Part shown: positions 19,606 through 28,642 of the stretch, one piece after another
Layout: the number at the start of each line of letters is the position of its first letter
Position numbering within the stretch: the first letter of the stretch is position 1
Origin: Roseomonas genomospecies 6
Lineage (GTDB): Bacteria; Pseudomonadota; Alphaproteobacteria; Azospirillales; Azospirillaceae
DNA: 56,530 bases
Reading direction: 5' to 3'
Assembly (NCBI RefSeq): GCF_008365375.1
Contig: NZ_QOKW01000035.1
Location: 1 to 56,530 of the forward strand
The notes under the pieces: generated by a model
The model's database searches: none
What the model was told of the DNA's origin: nothing
The model's input: only the letters and a program-made list of their open reading frames with translations
Program-made: the position numbers and the translations under genes

Positions 19606-21104
19606 GCGAGGCCACCAAGACAGTCCTGTGGACCGCCGGGGACGCCGCCGCCGCCACCAGCGGTCAGGCGACGCGCCCCTGGTCGGCGACCGGCGTGTCC
19701 ATCGACAGCCGCAAGGTGGCGCCGGGCGACCTGTTCGTCGCCATCAAGGGGCCGAACTTCGACGGGCATGACTTCGTCGCGAAGGCGCTGGAGGCCGGCG
19801 CCGCCGCCGCGCTGGTCAGCACCGTCCCGCCCGGCGTGCCGGGCGACGCCTCCCTTCTGGCGGTGGAGCAGGACACGCTGGCGGCGCTCGGCGATCTCGG
19901 CCACGTCGCGCGGCTGCGCACCCGGGCCAGGGTGGTGGGCGTCACCGGTTCGGTCGGCAAGACCGGCACCAAGGAAGCTCTGCGCCACGTCCTGTCGGCG
20001 CAGGGGCGCACCTTCGCCACCGAAGGCAGCCTGAACAACCATTGGGGCGTGCCCCTGTCGCTGGCCCGCATGCCGGCCGACAGCGAGTTCGGCGTGTTCG
20101 AGCTGGGCATGAACCACGCGGGCGAGCTAGGCCCCCTGTCGCGGCAGGTGATGCCCGACGTGGCGGTGATCACCACGGTCGAGGCGGCGCATCTGGAGTT
20201 CTTCGACTCCGTCGAGGCCATCGCCGACGCCAAGGCCGAGATCTTCGAGGGCATGAACCCCAACGGCGTCGCCGTTCTGAACCGCGACAACCCGCATTTC
20301 GGGCGGCTGCTGGCCGCCGCGCGCACCCAGGGGCTGAGCCGCATCTGGAGCTTCGGCTCCCACGCGGACGCCGACGCCCGTCTGGTGGACGCCGCGCTGC
20401 ACGCGACCTGCAGCGCCGTGACCGCGGTCATCCGGGGCGAGCGCATCCAGTATTCCCTGGCCCTGCCCGGCAAGCACTGGGTGATGAACAGCCTCGCCGT
20501 TCTGCTGGCGGTGAAGGCGCTGGGCGCCGACATGGCCGCGGCGGCGCGCGCGCTGTCCACCCTCAAACCGGTGAAGGGCCGCGGCACGAGCCGGCGCGTC
20601 AACGCCGCCCAAGGCGCCTTCACCCTGATCGACGAGAGCTACAACGCCAGTCCCGCCGCCATGGCCGCGACCTTCGCGGTGCTGGGCAGGATCGACCCCG
20701 GTGCCGGCGGCAAGCGCATCGCCGTGCTGGGCGACATGCGGGAGCTGGGCGACCGCGCCGACGCCCTGCACGCCGGGCTGGCCGAGCCGCTGCGCGCCGC
20801 GCGGGTGGACGCGGTCTACGCTTGCGGGCCGCACATGCGCGCGCTGTTCGACCGTCTGCCCGCCGCCATGCGCGGCGCCTGGACGGAGACCAGCGCCGAG
20901 CTGGCCGCCATCCTGGCCGGCGCGGTGCGCGGCGGCGACGTGGTGCTGGTCAAGGGGTCGCTCGGCAGCCGCATGGCGACGGTGGTGGACGCCCTGTCCG
21001 CCCTCGATGCACGAACCGACGACACCCCCCGAACCGACAAGAACAACAACGGCCCGACGCCCGCTGACACGGATCAGACCGCGGCGCACGGACACAAAGG
21101 CTGA
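19602..21104 (+). CDS. murF: UDP-MurNAc-tripeptide:D-alanyl-D-alanine ligase MurF
   Basis: Adds D-Ala-D-Ala to the UDP-MurNAc tripeptide. The N-terminal domain has the family strand TGVSIDSRKVAPGDLFVAIKG (in blocks, about residues 27-48). The ATP loop is GVTGSVGKTGTKEAL (about 112-126), followed by SLNNHWGVPLSLARM and FELGMNHAGELGPLS. The C-terminal domain has LIDESYNASPAAMAA and VLGDMRELG, both typical of MurF. About 35 polar residues at the C-terminus (Thr/Asp/Asn/Pro) extend past the usual end. It overlaps murE by 4 bp and is followed by mraY after 10 bp. Confidence 0.96.
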   Translation: MSEATKTVLWTAGDAAAATSGQATRPWSATGVSIDSRKVAPGDLFVAIKGPNFDGHDFVAKALEAGAAAALVSTVPPGVPGDASLLAVEQDTLAALGDLGHVARLRTRARVVGVTGSVGKTGTKEALRHVLSAQGRTFATEGSLNNHWGVPLSLARMPADSEFGVFELGMNHAGELGPLSRQVMPDVAVITTVEAAHLEFFDSVEAIADAKAEIFEGMNPNGVAVLNRDNPHFGRLLAAARTQGLSRIWSFGSHADADARLVDAALHATCSAVTAVIRGERIQYSLALPGKHWVMNSLAVLLAVKALGADMAAAARALSTLKPVKGRGTSRRVNAAQGAFTLIDESYNASPAAMAATFAVLGRIDPGAGGKRIAVLGDMRELGDRADALHAGLAEPLRAARVDAVYACGPHMRALFDRLPAAMRGAWTETSAELAAILAGAVRGGDVVLVKGSLGSRMATVVDALSALDARTDDTPRTDKNNNGPTPADTDQTAAHGHKG

Positions 21105-21114
21105 CCGCTCCACG

Positions 21115-22200
21115 ATGCTCTACAATCTGCTCTTCCCCCTGGCGGACGTGTTCACGCCGTTCAACCTGTTCCGGTATCTGACCTTCCGGACGGGCGGCGC
21201 GGTGCTGACGGCGCTCGTCATCAGCTTCGTGTTCTTCCCGCGCCTGATCGCGTGGCTGAAGCGCAAGCAGGGCGAAGGCCAGCCGATCCGCTCGGACGGG
21301 CCGGAAAGCCACATGAAGAAGAAGGGCACGCCCACCATGGGCGGCCTGATGATCCTGATCGCGGTGTCGATCAGCACGCTGCTGTGGGTTGACCTGACCA
21401 ACGCCTACACCTGGATCGTGCTGCTGGTGACGATCGGCTACGGCCTGATCGGCTTCGGCGACGACTACCTGAAGCTGACCAAGCGCAACACCAAGGGCCT
21501 GTCGGGCCGCTTCCGCCTGACCTGGGAGATCGTCATCGGCGTCACCGCCGCCGCCGCCATCATGTATGTGTCGGCGCCGCCACTGTCCGGCGGTCTGGCC
21601 GTGCCCTTCGTGAAGGATTTCCTGATCCAGCTTTCCTGGTTCTTCATCCCCGTGGGCGCCTTCGTCATGGTGGGCGCGTCGAACGCGGTGAACCTGACGG
21701 ACGGGCTGGACGGGCTGGCCATCGTGCCGACGATGATCGCGGCGGGCTGCTTCGGCCTGATCGCCTACCTCACCGGCAACGCGATCTTCGCCAACTATCT
21801 TCAGATTCACCATGTGCCCGGTGCTGGTGAGCTTGCCGTTTTCTGCGGGGCTCTGGTCGGTGCGGGCATCGGTTTCCTCTGGTACAACGCGCCCCCCGCC
21901 ATGGTCTTCATGGGCGACACCGGCTCGCTGGCCCTCGGCGGCGCGCTGGGAGCCGTCAGCGTGGTCACCAAGCACGAGATCGTGCTGGCGATCATCGGCG
22001 GCCTGTTCGTGCTGGAGACCGTGTCGGTGATCGTCCAGGTCGCCTCGTTCAAGCTGACCGGAAAGCGGGTGTTCCGCATGGCGCCTCTGCACCATCACTT
22101 CGAGAAGAAGGGATGGGCGGAGTCCACCGTGGTCATCCGCTTCTGGATCATCGCCTCCATCCTGGCCCTGGTCGGCCTGTCCACGCTGAAGCTCCGGTAA
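21115..22200 (+). CDS. mraY: Phospho-MurNAc-pentapeptide transferase MraY
   Basis: Inner-membrane enzyme transferring phospho-MurNAc-pentapeptide to undecaprenyl phosphate to make lipid I. The 361-aa protein has about ten hydrophobic segments. Signatures: KKKGTPTMGGLMIL, the first Asp pair GFGDDYLKLTKRN, NAVNLTDGLDGLAI, MVFMGDTGSLALGGALG and the C-terminal His cluster APLHHHFEKKGW. The start at 21115 (MLYNLLFPL) is the family N-terminus. Confidence 0.97.
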   Translation: MLYNLLFPLADVFTPFNLFRYLTFRTGGAVLTALVISFVFFPRLIAWLKRKQGEGQPIRSDGPESHMKKKGTPTMGGLMILIAVSISTLLWVDLTNAYTWIVLLVTIGYGLIGFGDDYLKLTKRNTKGLSGRFRLTWEIVIGVTAAAAIMYVSAPPLSGGLAVPFVKDFLIQLSWFFIPVGAFVMVGASNAVNLTDGLDGLAIVPTMIAAGCFGLIAYLTGNAIFANYLQIHHVPGAGELAVFCGALVGAGIGFLWYNAPPAMVFMGDTGSLALGGALGAVSVVTKHEIVLAIIGGLFVLETVSVIVQVASFKLTGKRVFRMAPLHHHFEKKGWAESTVVIRFWIIASILALVGLSTLKLR

Positions 22201-22213
22201 GGGTTCCCGCCCG

Positions 22214-23617
22214 ATGATCAACCTGTTCTACATGGAAGGACTGCCGGTGGCGGTCATGGGGCTGGGCAAGTCCGGCCTCGCCACGGCGGAGGCGCTCGTC
22301 AAGAGCGGCGCCGAGGTGTGGGTGTGGGACGACAACGAGTCCAGCCGCGCCGCAGCGCTTGAAAAGGGCTACAAGGTCGTCGACCTGACCACGGCGGACC
22401 TGTCGGAGCTGACCACCATCGTCTGGTCGCCGGGCATCCCGCACACCCACCCGGCCCCCCACCCGGTGGCCCTGCGCGCCCGCGCCGCGAACATCGAGCT
22501 GGTCTGCGACATCGAGCTTCTCGCCCGGTCGGAGCGGGATTCGGCCTACATCGGCATCACCGGGACCAACGGGAAGTCCACCACCACGACGCTGATCGGC
22601 CATGTGATGGACGCCGCCGGGCGGCGCATCGCGGTCGGCGGCAACCTGGGCACCCCGGCGCTGACCTTCCCCTCCATGGGGGCCGGCGGCAGCTATGTGC
22701 TGGAGATGTCGAGCTACCAGCTCGAACTGACCTACTCGATCACCTTCGACGTGGCGGTGCTGCTCAACATCACGCCGGACCATCTGGCGCGCCACGGCGG
22801 CATGGATGGCTACGTCGCCGCGAAGAAGCTGATCTTCCACCGCCAGACCAAGCCGCGCACCGCGGTGATCGGCGTGGACGACCCGATCTGCCGGGCCATC
22901 TGGGAAGACCTCAAGGCCAAGGGCGATCAGGTGATCTGGCCGGTTTCCGCGCTGGGTCCGGTGCCCGGCGGCGTGTATGCCGAGGATGGCTGGCTGATCG
23001 ACGACACCCAGGGCGCGGCGGAGCGCGTGGCCGAGCTTGCCGTCTTCCCGGCGCTGCTCGGCACGCACAATTGGCAGAACGCCGCCGCGGCCTATGCGGC
23101 GTGCAAGGCGGCGGGCGTGCCCACGCCGGCCATCGTCGCCGCCATGACGACCTTCCCCGGTCTGGCCCACCGCCAGCAGCTCGTCCGGACCATCGACAGC
23201 GTGCGCTTCGTCAACGACAGCAAGGCGACCAACGCCGACGCCACGGAAAAGGCGCTGGCGACCTTCGACCCGATCTACTGGATTCTCGGCGGTCAGGCGA
23301 AGGAGACCGGGCTGGACGGGCTGGAATCCTACGCGCCGCGCGTCCGCCACGCCTTCCTGATCGGCGAGGCGTCGGACCGCTTCGCCGCGTGGCTGGAGGC
23401 CAACAAGGTCCCGCACACCCGCTGCGGCACGCTGGACGTGGCGGTCAACGCCTCGGCGGAGCTGGCTCTGGCCGAGGCTCTGCCCGGCGCCTGCGTGCTG
23501 CTGTCGCCGGCCTGCGCCTCCTGGGACCAGTTCGCGAATTTCGAGAAGCGCGGCGAGGCCTTCGCCGACGCCGTAAACCGCCTGGAAGGCAACAGCGAAC
23601 CGGGAGAGCGTGCCTGA
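22214..23617 (+). CDS. murD: UDP-MurNAc-L-Ala:D-Glu ligase MurD
   Basis: Adds D-glutamate to UDP-MurNAc-L-Ala. N-terminal Rossmann-like fold with VAVMGLGKSGLATAEAL (about residues 12-28). ATP site GITGTNGKSTTTTLIGHV, with GGNLGTPAL and the YVLEMSSYQLE segment. The C-terminal Mur ligase domain has VRFVNDSKATNADATEKAL, the MurD hallmark, and ends at VLLSPACASWDQFANFEKRG, the usual MurD terminal motif. The TGA overlaps the ftsW ATG in TGATG. The length of 467 aa is normal. Confidence 0.97.
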   Translation: MINLFYMEGLPVAVMGLGKSGLATAEALVKSGAEVWVWDDNESSRAAALEKGYKVVDLTTADLSELTTIVWSPGIPHTHPAPHPVALRARAANIELVCDIELLARSERDSAYIGITGTNGKSTTTTLIGHVMDAAGRRIAVGGNLGTPALTFPSMGAGGSYVLEMSSYQLELTYSITFDVAVLLNITPDHLARHGGMDGYVAAKKLIFHRQTKPRTAVIGVDDPICRAIWEDLKAKGDQVIWPVSALGPVPGGVYAEDGWLIDDTQGAAERVAELAVFPALLGTHNWQNAAAAYAACKAAGVPTPAIVAAMTTFPGLAHRQQLVRTIDSVRFVNDSKATNADATEKALATFDPIYWILGGQAKETGLDGLESYAPRVRHAFLIGEASDRFAAWLEANKVPHTRCGTLDVAVNASAELALAEALPGACVLLSPACASWDQFANFEKRGEAFADAVNRLEGNSEPGERA

Positions 23618-24738
23618 TGGTGACCTTCGACCGCACCGACCAATCCGTCTTCGGCCGCTGGTGGTGGACGGTGGACCGCTGGCAGCTCGCCGCGCTGGCG
23701 GTGCTGATGGCGCTCGGCACGGTCCTGATCACCGCGGCCAGCCCGCCGGTGGCGGAGCGCATCGGCATCCAGGACACCTTCCATTTCGTCGAACGCCACC
23801 TGCTGATGCTGATCCCCAGCATCGCCATCATGTGCGGCGTCTCGCTGCTCAGCCCGCGCGGCGTGCGGCGGGTGGCGCTGGTGGTCTTCCTGATCGCGGT
23901 GGCGCTGGTCTACGCGACGCTGGTCGTCGGCGTGGAGATCAAGGGCGCGCGGCGCTGGATTCACATCCCCGGCATGTCCATCCAGCCGTCGGAGTTCGTG
24001 AAGCCCGCCTTCGCGGTGGTCGGGGCGTGGCTGTTCTCGCTGTCGCGCACCAACCCGGGCTTTCCGGGCACGATCCTGTCGATCCTGCTCTACGGCGTCA
24101 CCGTCGGCGGCCTGCTGCTCCAGCCCGACCTGGGCATGACCGTGGTGGTGTCGGCGGTGTGGTTCTCGCAGTTCTTCCTGGCCGGGCTGAACATCATGCT
24201 GGTCGCCGGCCTGGGCGTGCTGGGGGTTGCCGGTCTGGTCGGCGCCTATTTCACGCTGCCGCACGTCCACAGCCGCATCAACCGCTTCCTCGACCCGTCC
24301 AGCGGCGACACCTATCAGGTCAGCCGCTCGCTGGAGGCCTTCGCCAACGGCGGGCTGATGGGCACCGGCCCCGGACAGGGAACGGTGAAATACTCGCTGC
24401 CGGACAGCCATGCCGACTTCATCTTCGCCGTCGCGGGCGAGGAGATGGGACTGATCTTCTGCCTCGTCATCATCCTGCTGTTCGCCTTCATCGTGCTGCG
24501 CGGCTTCGCGCGGGTGTTCAACGACACCAACTACTTCGTGCTGCTGGCGGCGAGCGGCCTGCTGATCCAGTTCGGTCTTCAGGCGGCGATCAACATGGGC
24601 TCCGCCCTGCACCTGATGCCGACCAAGGGCATGACGCTGCCCTTCATCTCCTACGGCGGTTCCTCGCTGCTGGCGCTGGGCTTCGGCATGGGGATGGTGC
24701 TGGCGCTGACCCGCAAACGCTTCGGCCCGGCGGAGTGA
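23617..24738 (+). CDS. ftsW: Septal peptidoglycan glycosyltransferase FtsW
   Basis: SEDS-family polymerase that works with FtsI at the septum. A 373-aa polytopic membrane protein with about ten membrane segments. Family features: IKGARRWIHIPGMSIQPSEFVK (in blocks, near residue 110), the LLLQPDLGMTVVV segment holding the SEDS catalytic-type Asp, YQVSRSLEAFANGGLMGTGPGQG, and the C-terminal LPFISYGGSSLLALGFGMGM. It starts by TGATG coupling to murD and precedes murG. Confidence 0.96.
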   Translation: MVTFDRTDQSVFGRWWWTVDRWQLAALAVLMALGTVLITAASPPVAERIGIQDTFHFVERHLLMLIPSIAIMCGVSLLSPRGVRRVALVVFLIAVALVYATLVVGVEIKGARRWIHIPGMSIQPSEFVKPAFAVVGAWLFSLSRTNPGFPGTILSILLYGVTVGGLLLQPDLGMTVVVSAVWFSQFFLAGLNIMLVAGLGVLGVAGLVGAYFTLPHVHSRINRFLDPSSGDTYQVSRSLEAFANGGLMGTGPGQGTVKYSLPDSHADFIFAVAGEEMGLIFCLVIILLFAFIVLRGFARVFNDTNYFVLLAASGLLIQFGLQAAINMGSALHLMPTKGMTLPFISYGGSSLLALGFGMGMVLALTRKRFGPAE

Positions 24739-24745
24739 CCTGACC

Positions 24746-25885
24746 ATGGCCGAAACCACACAGCGACCGATCGTCCTGGCCGCCGGCGGCACCGGCGGGC
24801 ACTTCTTCCCGGCGGAAGCGCTGGCGCGCGAGCTTCTGGCCCGCGGCGAAGCCGTGGCGCTCGTCACCGACAAGCGCGGCCAGGCCTTCGGCGACAGCCT
24901 GCCGGAGGTGCCGGTCCACCGCATCCGCTCCGCCGCGCCCGGCGGCAACCTGCTGGCCAAGATCAACGCGGCGTGGCAGATGGGCCTCGGCCTGCTGGGC
25001 GCCAACGCGCTGATGCGCCATCTGAAGCCCGCGGCGGTCGTCGGCTTCGGCGGCTATCCCTCCGTGCCCACGGTCTACGCCGCCGCGCAGGCCCGCGTGC
25101 CGGTGATGCTGCACGAGCAGAACGCCGTCCTGGGCCGCGCCAACCGGATGCTCGCCGCCGCCGCCCGCCGCATCGCCGTCGCCTTCCCCGAGGTCGCCTC
25201 GGTGAAGGAGGAGCATCGCCCGCGCCTCGTCCGCACCGGCAACCCGGTCCGCCCCGCCGTCGCGGCCAAGCGCGACGCCGCCTACACCCTTCCCGCCCCC
25301 GGCGGCCCCGTCCGCATTCTCGTGATGGGCGGCAGCCAGGGCGCCCGCGTCTTCTCCGAGGTCATCCCCGAAGCGCTGGGCCGCCTGCCCGCCGAGCTGC
25401 GCGCCCGCATCCATCTGGCGCAGCAGTGCCGGCCCGAGGATCTGGAGGCCGCACGCGCCGCTTACGCCGGCATGGGCCTGGGCGGGCTGGAGCTGGAGAG
25501 CTTCTTCCGCGACGTGCCGGACCGGTTGGCCGGCTGTCACCTCGCCATCACGCGGGCCGGCGCCTCGACCATCGCCGAGTTGACCTGCATCGGGCGTCCC
25601 GCCATCCTGGTGCCATATCCCCATGCCATGGACGACCACCAGACGGCCAACGCGCGGCAGCTCGCCGCCGCCGGGGCCGCCTGGGTGATGGCGCAGCCGG
25701 ACTTCACCGCCGATGCGCTCTCCGCCCGTCTGACCGAACTGCTGAAGTCGCCGGATGCCTTGTCCGACGCGGCGCGGGCCGCCCACGGCTGGGGCATGGC
25801 CGACGCGGCGCGCCGGCTGGCCGACGCCGTGCTCGACATGATCGCCAACCCGAACCAAGCCCGAACCAAGGAAGCCGCGGAATGA
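24746..25885 (+). CDS. murG: N-acetylglucosaminyltransferase MurG
   Basis: Peripheral inner-membrane GT28 enzyme converting lipid I to lipid II. The 379-aa protein opens with the diphosphate-binding loop VLAAGGTGGHFFPAEALA (about residues 10-27), then GFGGYPSVPTVYAA and the lipid-I-side HEQNAVLGRANRML. The C-terminal UDP-GlcNAc domain contains VMGGSQGARVFSEVIPEAL, TRAGASTIAELTCIGRPAILVPYPHAMDDHQTANA (in blocks). The stop overlaps a small gene by 4 bp. Confidence 0.97.
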   Translation: MAETTQRPIVLAAGGTGGHFFPAEALARELLARGEAVALVTDKRGQAFGDSLPEVPVHRIRSAAPGGNLLAKINAAWQMGLGLLGANALMRHLKPAAVVGFGGYPSVPTVYAAAQARVPVMLHEQNAVLGRANRMLAAAARRIAVAFPEVASVKEEHRPRLVRTGNPVRPAVAAKRDAAYTLPAPGGPVRILVMGGSQGARVFSEVIPEALGRLPAELRARIHLAQQCRPEDLEAARAAYAGMGLGGLELESFFRDVPDRLAGCHLAITRAGASTIAELTCIGRPAILVPYPHAMDDHQTANARQLAAAGAAWVMAQPDFTADALSARLTELLKSPDALSDAARAAHGWGMADAARRLADAVLDMIANPNQARTKEAAE

Positions 25886-26148
25886 ACAAGGCAACGCGCA
25901 GCACCATCGCACGCCCCCGCTCGTCCCGGCCCCCCTCGTCCCGGCCTCTGGGCGACTGGCCGGCGGACATGACGCGGACCGAAGGCGCCTGGAGCAACCG
26001 GCCCGACTGCCCGCTGCTGCCGCGCGCCTGCGCCGGCTTCCTGCGCGACCGCCTGCACGTCGCCACCGGCGCCCAGCCCCTTCCCTACGGCCTGTCCGAC
26101 ATGGCCGTGGACGCCACCCTCAGCCTGATGCTCCGCCGCGGAAAGTAA
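25882..26148 (+). CDS. Small unknown protein between murG and murC, 88 aa
   Basis: The ATG overlaps the murG stop (ATGA) and the frame ends 7 bp before murC, so it fills the gap between two essential genes and is co-translated with murG. The first 30 residues are Arg/Ser/Pro-rich. The rest (LGDWPADMTRTEGAWSNRP, then a helical C-terminus with FLRDRLHVATGAQPLPYGL) looks foldable, and third-position G/C use matches the neighbours. There is no signal peptide, membrane segment or recognisable domain. It is not a standard member of the dcw cluster. It may be a lineage-specific accessory factor, which is inference from position only. Confidence 0.6.
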   Translation: MNKATRSTIARPRSSRPPSSRPLGDWPADMTRTEGAWSNRPDCPLLPRACAGFLRDRLHVATGAQPLPYGLSDMAVDATLSLMLRRGK

Positions 26149-26155
26149 TCCAGAC

Positions 26156-27571
26156 ATGCGCGCCCTCCCCCTCTCGATCGGCACCATCCATTTCGTCGGC
26201 ATCGGCGGCATCGGCATGAGCGGCATCGCCGAAGTGCTGCGGAACCTCGGCTACACCGTCCAGGGCTCCGACCTGGCGGAGAGCGCCAACGTGAAGCGCC
26301 TGCGCGAGCTTGGCATCCAGATCAGCATCGGCCACCGGGCGGAGAACATCGCCGGGGCCGCCGTGGTGGTGGTCTCCTCCGCCGTCAAGCGCGACAACCC
26401 GGAGGTCGTCGCCGCACGCGCCGCGCTGGTCCCGGTCGTCCGCCGGGCGGAGATGCTGGGCGAGCTGATGCGGCTGAAATGGGCCATCGCCATCGGCGGC
26501 ACGCATGGCAAGACCACGACCACCTCGATGGTCGGCAACATGCTGGAGCACGCCAACCTCGACCCCACGGTCATCAACGGCGGCATCATCAACGCTTACG
26601 GCACCAACACGCGGCTCGGCTCCGGCGACTGGATGGTCGTCGAGGCGGACGAGAGCGACGGCACCTTCATCAAGCTGCCGGCCTGCATCGCCGTGGTCAC
26701 CAACATGGACCCGGAGCATCTGGACTATTACGGCACCTTCGACAACATGCGGGCCGCCTTCGACAGCTTCGTCCAGAACATCCCCTTCTACGGCTTCGCG
26801 GCGCTCTGCATCGACCATCCGGAGGTGCAGGCGATGATCCCGCGCGTGTCGGACCGCCGCATCATCACCTACGGCTTCAGCCCGCAGGCCGACGTGCGCG
26901 CCGTGAACATGCGGCTGGGCACCGAGGGCGCCGAATACGACGTGGTGATCGACGACCGCCACACCGGGGAGAGCCGGACCATCATCGGCGTGCGCCTGCC
27001 GATGTTCGGGCCGCACAACGTCCAGAACTCGCTGGCCTGCTTCGCGGTGGGCAACGAGATGGGCCTGCCCGACGTGGTGATGCGCGACAGCATGGCGAAG
27101 TTCCAGGGCGTGAAGCGCCGCTTCACCAAGACCGGCGAATCGAACGGCATCACCGTGATCGACGATTACGGCCACCACCCGGTGGAGATCGCCGCCGTCC
27201 TGAAGGCCGCGCGCACCGCCGGCACGGGCCGCACCATCGCCGTCGTGCAGCCGCACCGCTATTCGCGCCTCGCCAACCTGTTCGAGGAGTTCTGCACCTG
27301 CTTCAACGACGCCGACGCGGTGATCGTGGCGGACGTCTACGCCGCCGGGGAGCAGCCGATCGAGAACGTCAACCGCGACAGCCTCGTCGAGGGCCTGCGC
27401 ATGCACGGCCACCGTCAGGTGCTCGCCCTGCACGGCCCGGACGAGCTGCCGCAACTGATCCGCGAGATCGCGCGGCCCGGCGACCTCGTGGTCTGCCTGG
27501 GCGCCGGCAACATCACCCAGTGGGCCAACGCCCTGCCGGGCGAGCTGGACAAGCTGTCGGGCAAGGCGTGA
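26156..27571 (+). CDS. murC: UDP-MurNAc:L-alanine ligase MurC
   Basis: Adds L-alanine to UDP-MurNAc, the first peptide step. N-terminal nucleotide fold IHFVGIGGIGMSGIAEVL (about residues 10-27). The ATP loop is IGGTHGKTTTTSMVGNML. The region VVEADESDGTF and the PEHLDYYGTFDNM segment are MurC hallmarks. The C-terminal domain has VIDDYGHHPVEIAAVLKAAR and VQPHRYSRL. 471 aa is normal length. The start follows the 88-aa gene by 7 bp; murB begins at or just after its stop. Confidence 0.97.
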   Translation: MRALPLSIGTIHFVGIGGIGMSGIAEVLRNLGYTVQGSDLAESANVKRLRELGIQISIGHRAENIAGAAVVVVSSAVKRDNPEVVAARAALVPVVRRAEMLGELMRLKWAIAIGGTHGKTTTTSMVGNMLEHANLDPTVINGGIINAYGTNTRLGSGDWMVVEADESDGTFIKLPACIAVVTNMDPEHLDYYGTFDNMRAAFDSFVQNIPFYGFAALCIDHPEVQAMIPRVSDRRIITYGFSPQADVRAVNMRLGTEGAEYDVVIDDRHTGESRTIIGVRLPMFGPHNVQNSLACFAVGNEMGLPDVVMRDSMAKFQGVKRRFTKTGESNGITVIDDYGHHPVEIAAVLKAARTAGTGRTIAVVQPHRYSRLANLFEEFCTCFNDADAVIVADVYAAGEQPIENVNRDSLVEGLRMHGHRQVLALHGPDELPQLIREIARPGDLVVCLGAGNITQWANALPGELDKLSGKA

Positions 27572-27582
27572 CGGGTCTTCCG

Positions 27583-28494
27583 ATGACACGCCTTTCCTCC
27601 TCCTCCCTCATCGACCGGATGCCCGCCTGCCGCGGACGGCTGACCGCCGACGCGCCGCTGGCGAACGTCACCTGGTTCCGCGTCGGCGGACCGGCGGAGG
27701 TGATGTTCCGTCCGGAGGATGCCGACGATCTGGCCGGCTTCCTGGTCGGGCTGCCGGACGACGTGCCGGTGACGGTGCTGGGCGTCGCGTCCAACCTGCT
27801 GATCCGCGACGGCGGCATCCCCGGCGTGGTGATCCGGCTGGGCCGCGGCTTCGCCGGCATCGCGGCGGACGGGACGACGCTGGAGGCTGGGGCGGCGGCG
27901 CTGGACCTGAACGTCGCCGCCGTGGCGCGCGACGCCGGCATCGCCGGGCTGGAGTTCCTGTCCGGCATCCCCGGCACCATCGGCGGCGCGCTGCGCATGA
28001 ACGGCGGCGCCTATGGGCACGAGATCAAGGACGTGCTGGTCTCCGCCCGGGGCGTGACCCGCCGGGGCGAGAGCGTGTCCTACGACAACGCGGGCATGGG
28101 CTTCACCTACCGCCACGCGGGAGTGCCGGAGGACGTGATCTTCACCGGCGCCACCCTGCGCGGCGCGCCCGGCGACCCGGCGGAGATCGCGCAGCGCATG
28201 GCGGAGATTTCCGGCAAGCGCGCCGACACCCAGCCGGTCCGCTCCCGCACCGGCGGCTCGACCTTCAAGAACCCGCCCGGCCACAAGGCGTGGGAGCTGA
28301 TCGACCGGGCCGGCTGCCGCGGCCTGACGATGGGCGGCGCGCAGGTGTCGGAGAAGCACTGCAACTTCCTCATCAACCAGGGCACCGCCACCGCGGCGGA
28401 ACTGGAGGCGCTGGGCGAAGAGGTCCGGCGCCGGGTGTTCGAGACCTCCGGCGTCACGCTGGACTGGGAAATCAAGCGGGTCGGCGTGCCATGA
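27583..28494 (+). CDS. murB: UDP-N-acetylenolpyruvoylglucosamine reductase MurB
   Basis: FAD/NADPH enzyme that reduces the enolpyruvyl group to lactyl, forming UDP-MurNAc. FAD-binding segments: NVTWFRVGGPAEVMFRPED (about residues 28-46), LGVASNLLIRDGGIPGVVIRL, and SGIPGTIGGALRMNGGAYGHE. The C-terminal substrate domain has TGGSTFKNPPGHKAWELID and GAQVSEKHCNFLIN, the proton-donor Ser being in the GGSTFKNP-type segment. The ATG at 27583 is chosen; a GTG at 27568 overlapping the murC stop, with GGGCAAGG upstream, is a serious alternative that adds five residues. Confidence 0.94.
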   Translation: MTRLSSSSLIDRMPACRGRLTADAPLANVTWFRVGGPAEVMFRPEDADDLAGFLVGLPDDVPVTVLGVASNLLIRDGGIPGVVIRLGRGFAGIAADGTTLEAGAAALDLNVAAVARDAGIAGLEFLSGIPGTIGGALRMNGGAYGHEIKDVLVSARGVTRRGESVSYDNAGMGFTYRHAGVPEDVIFTGATLRGAPGDPAEIAQRMAEISGKRADTQPVRSRTGGSTFKNPPGHKAWELIDRAGCRGLTMGGAQVSEKHCNFLINQGTATAAELEALGEEVRRRVFETSGVTLDWEIKRVGVP

Positions 28495-28514
28495 CCATCC
28501 ACCGCAATCTTTCT

Positions 28515-28625
28515 CCCTCTCCCCCCCGGGGAGAGGGTCGGGGTGAGGGGGCGGCCTCGCGGCTCCCTCACGTCCGGCGCATGCGAAACCCCCTCACCCT
28601 AACCCTCTCCCCGGGGGGGAGAGGG
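28515..28625. repeat. Dispersed palindromic element, copy B, inside the dcw operon
   Basis: The left end 28515-28537 and right end 28603-28625 are perfect 23-bp inverted copies, and each is nearly palindromic (CCCTCTCCC...GGGAGAGGG). The inverted match continues inward for 14 more bases with two mismatches (GGGTGAGGGGG). It fills most of the 148-bp murB-ddl gap. In RNA it could form strong hairpins and so affect expression of ddl-ftsQAZ relative to the upstream genes. Confidence 0.75.
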
Positions 28626-28642
28626 AACAGCGGAGACCTCGC

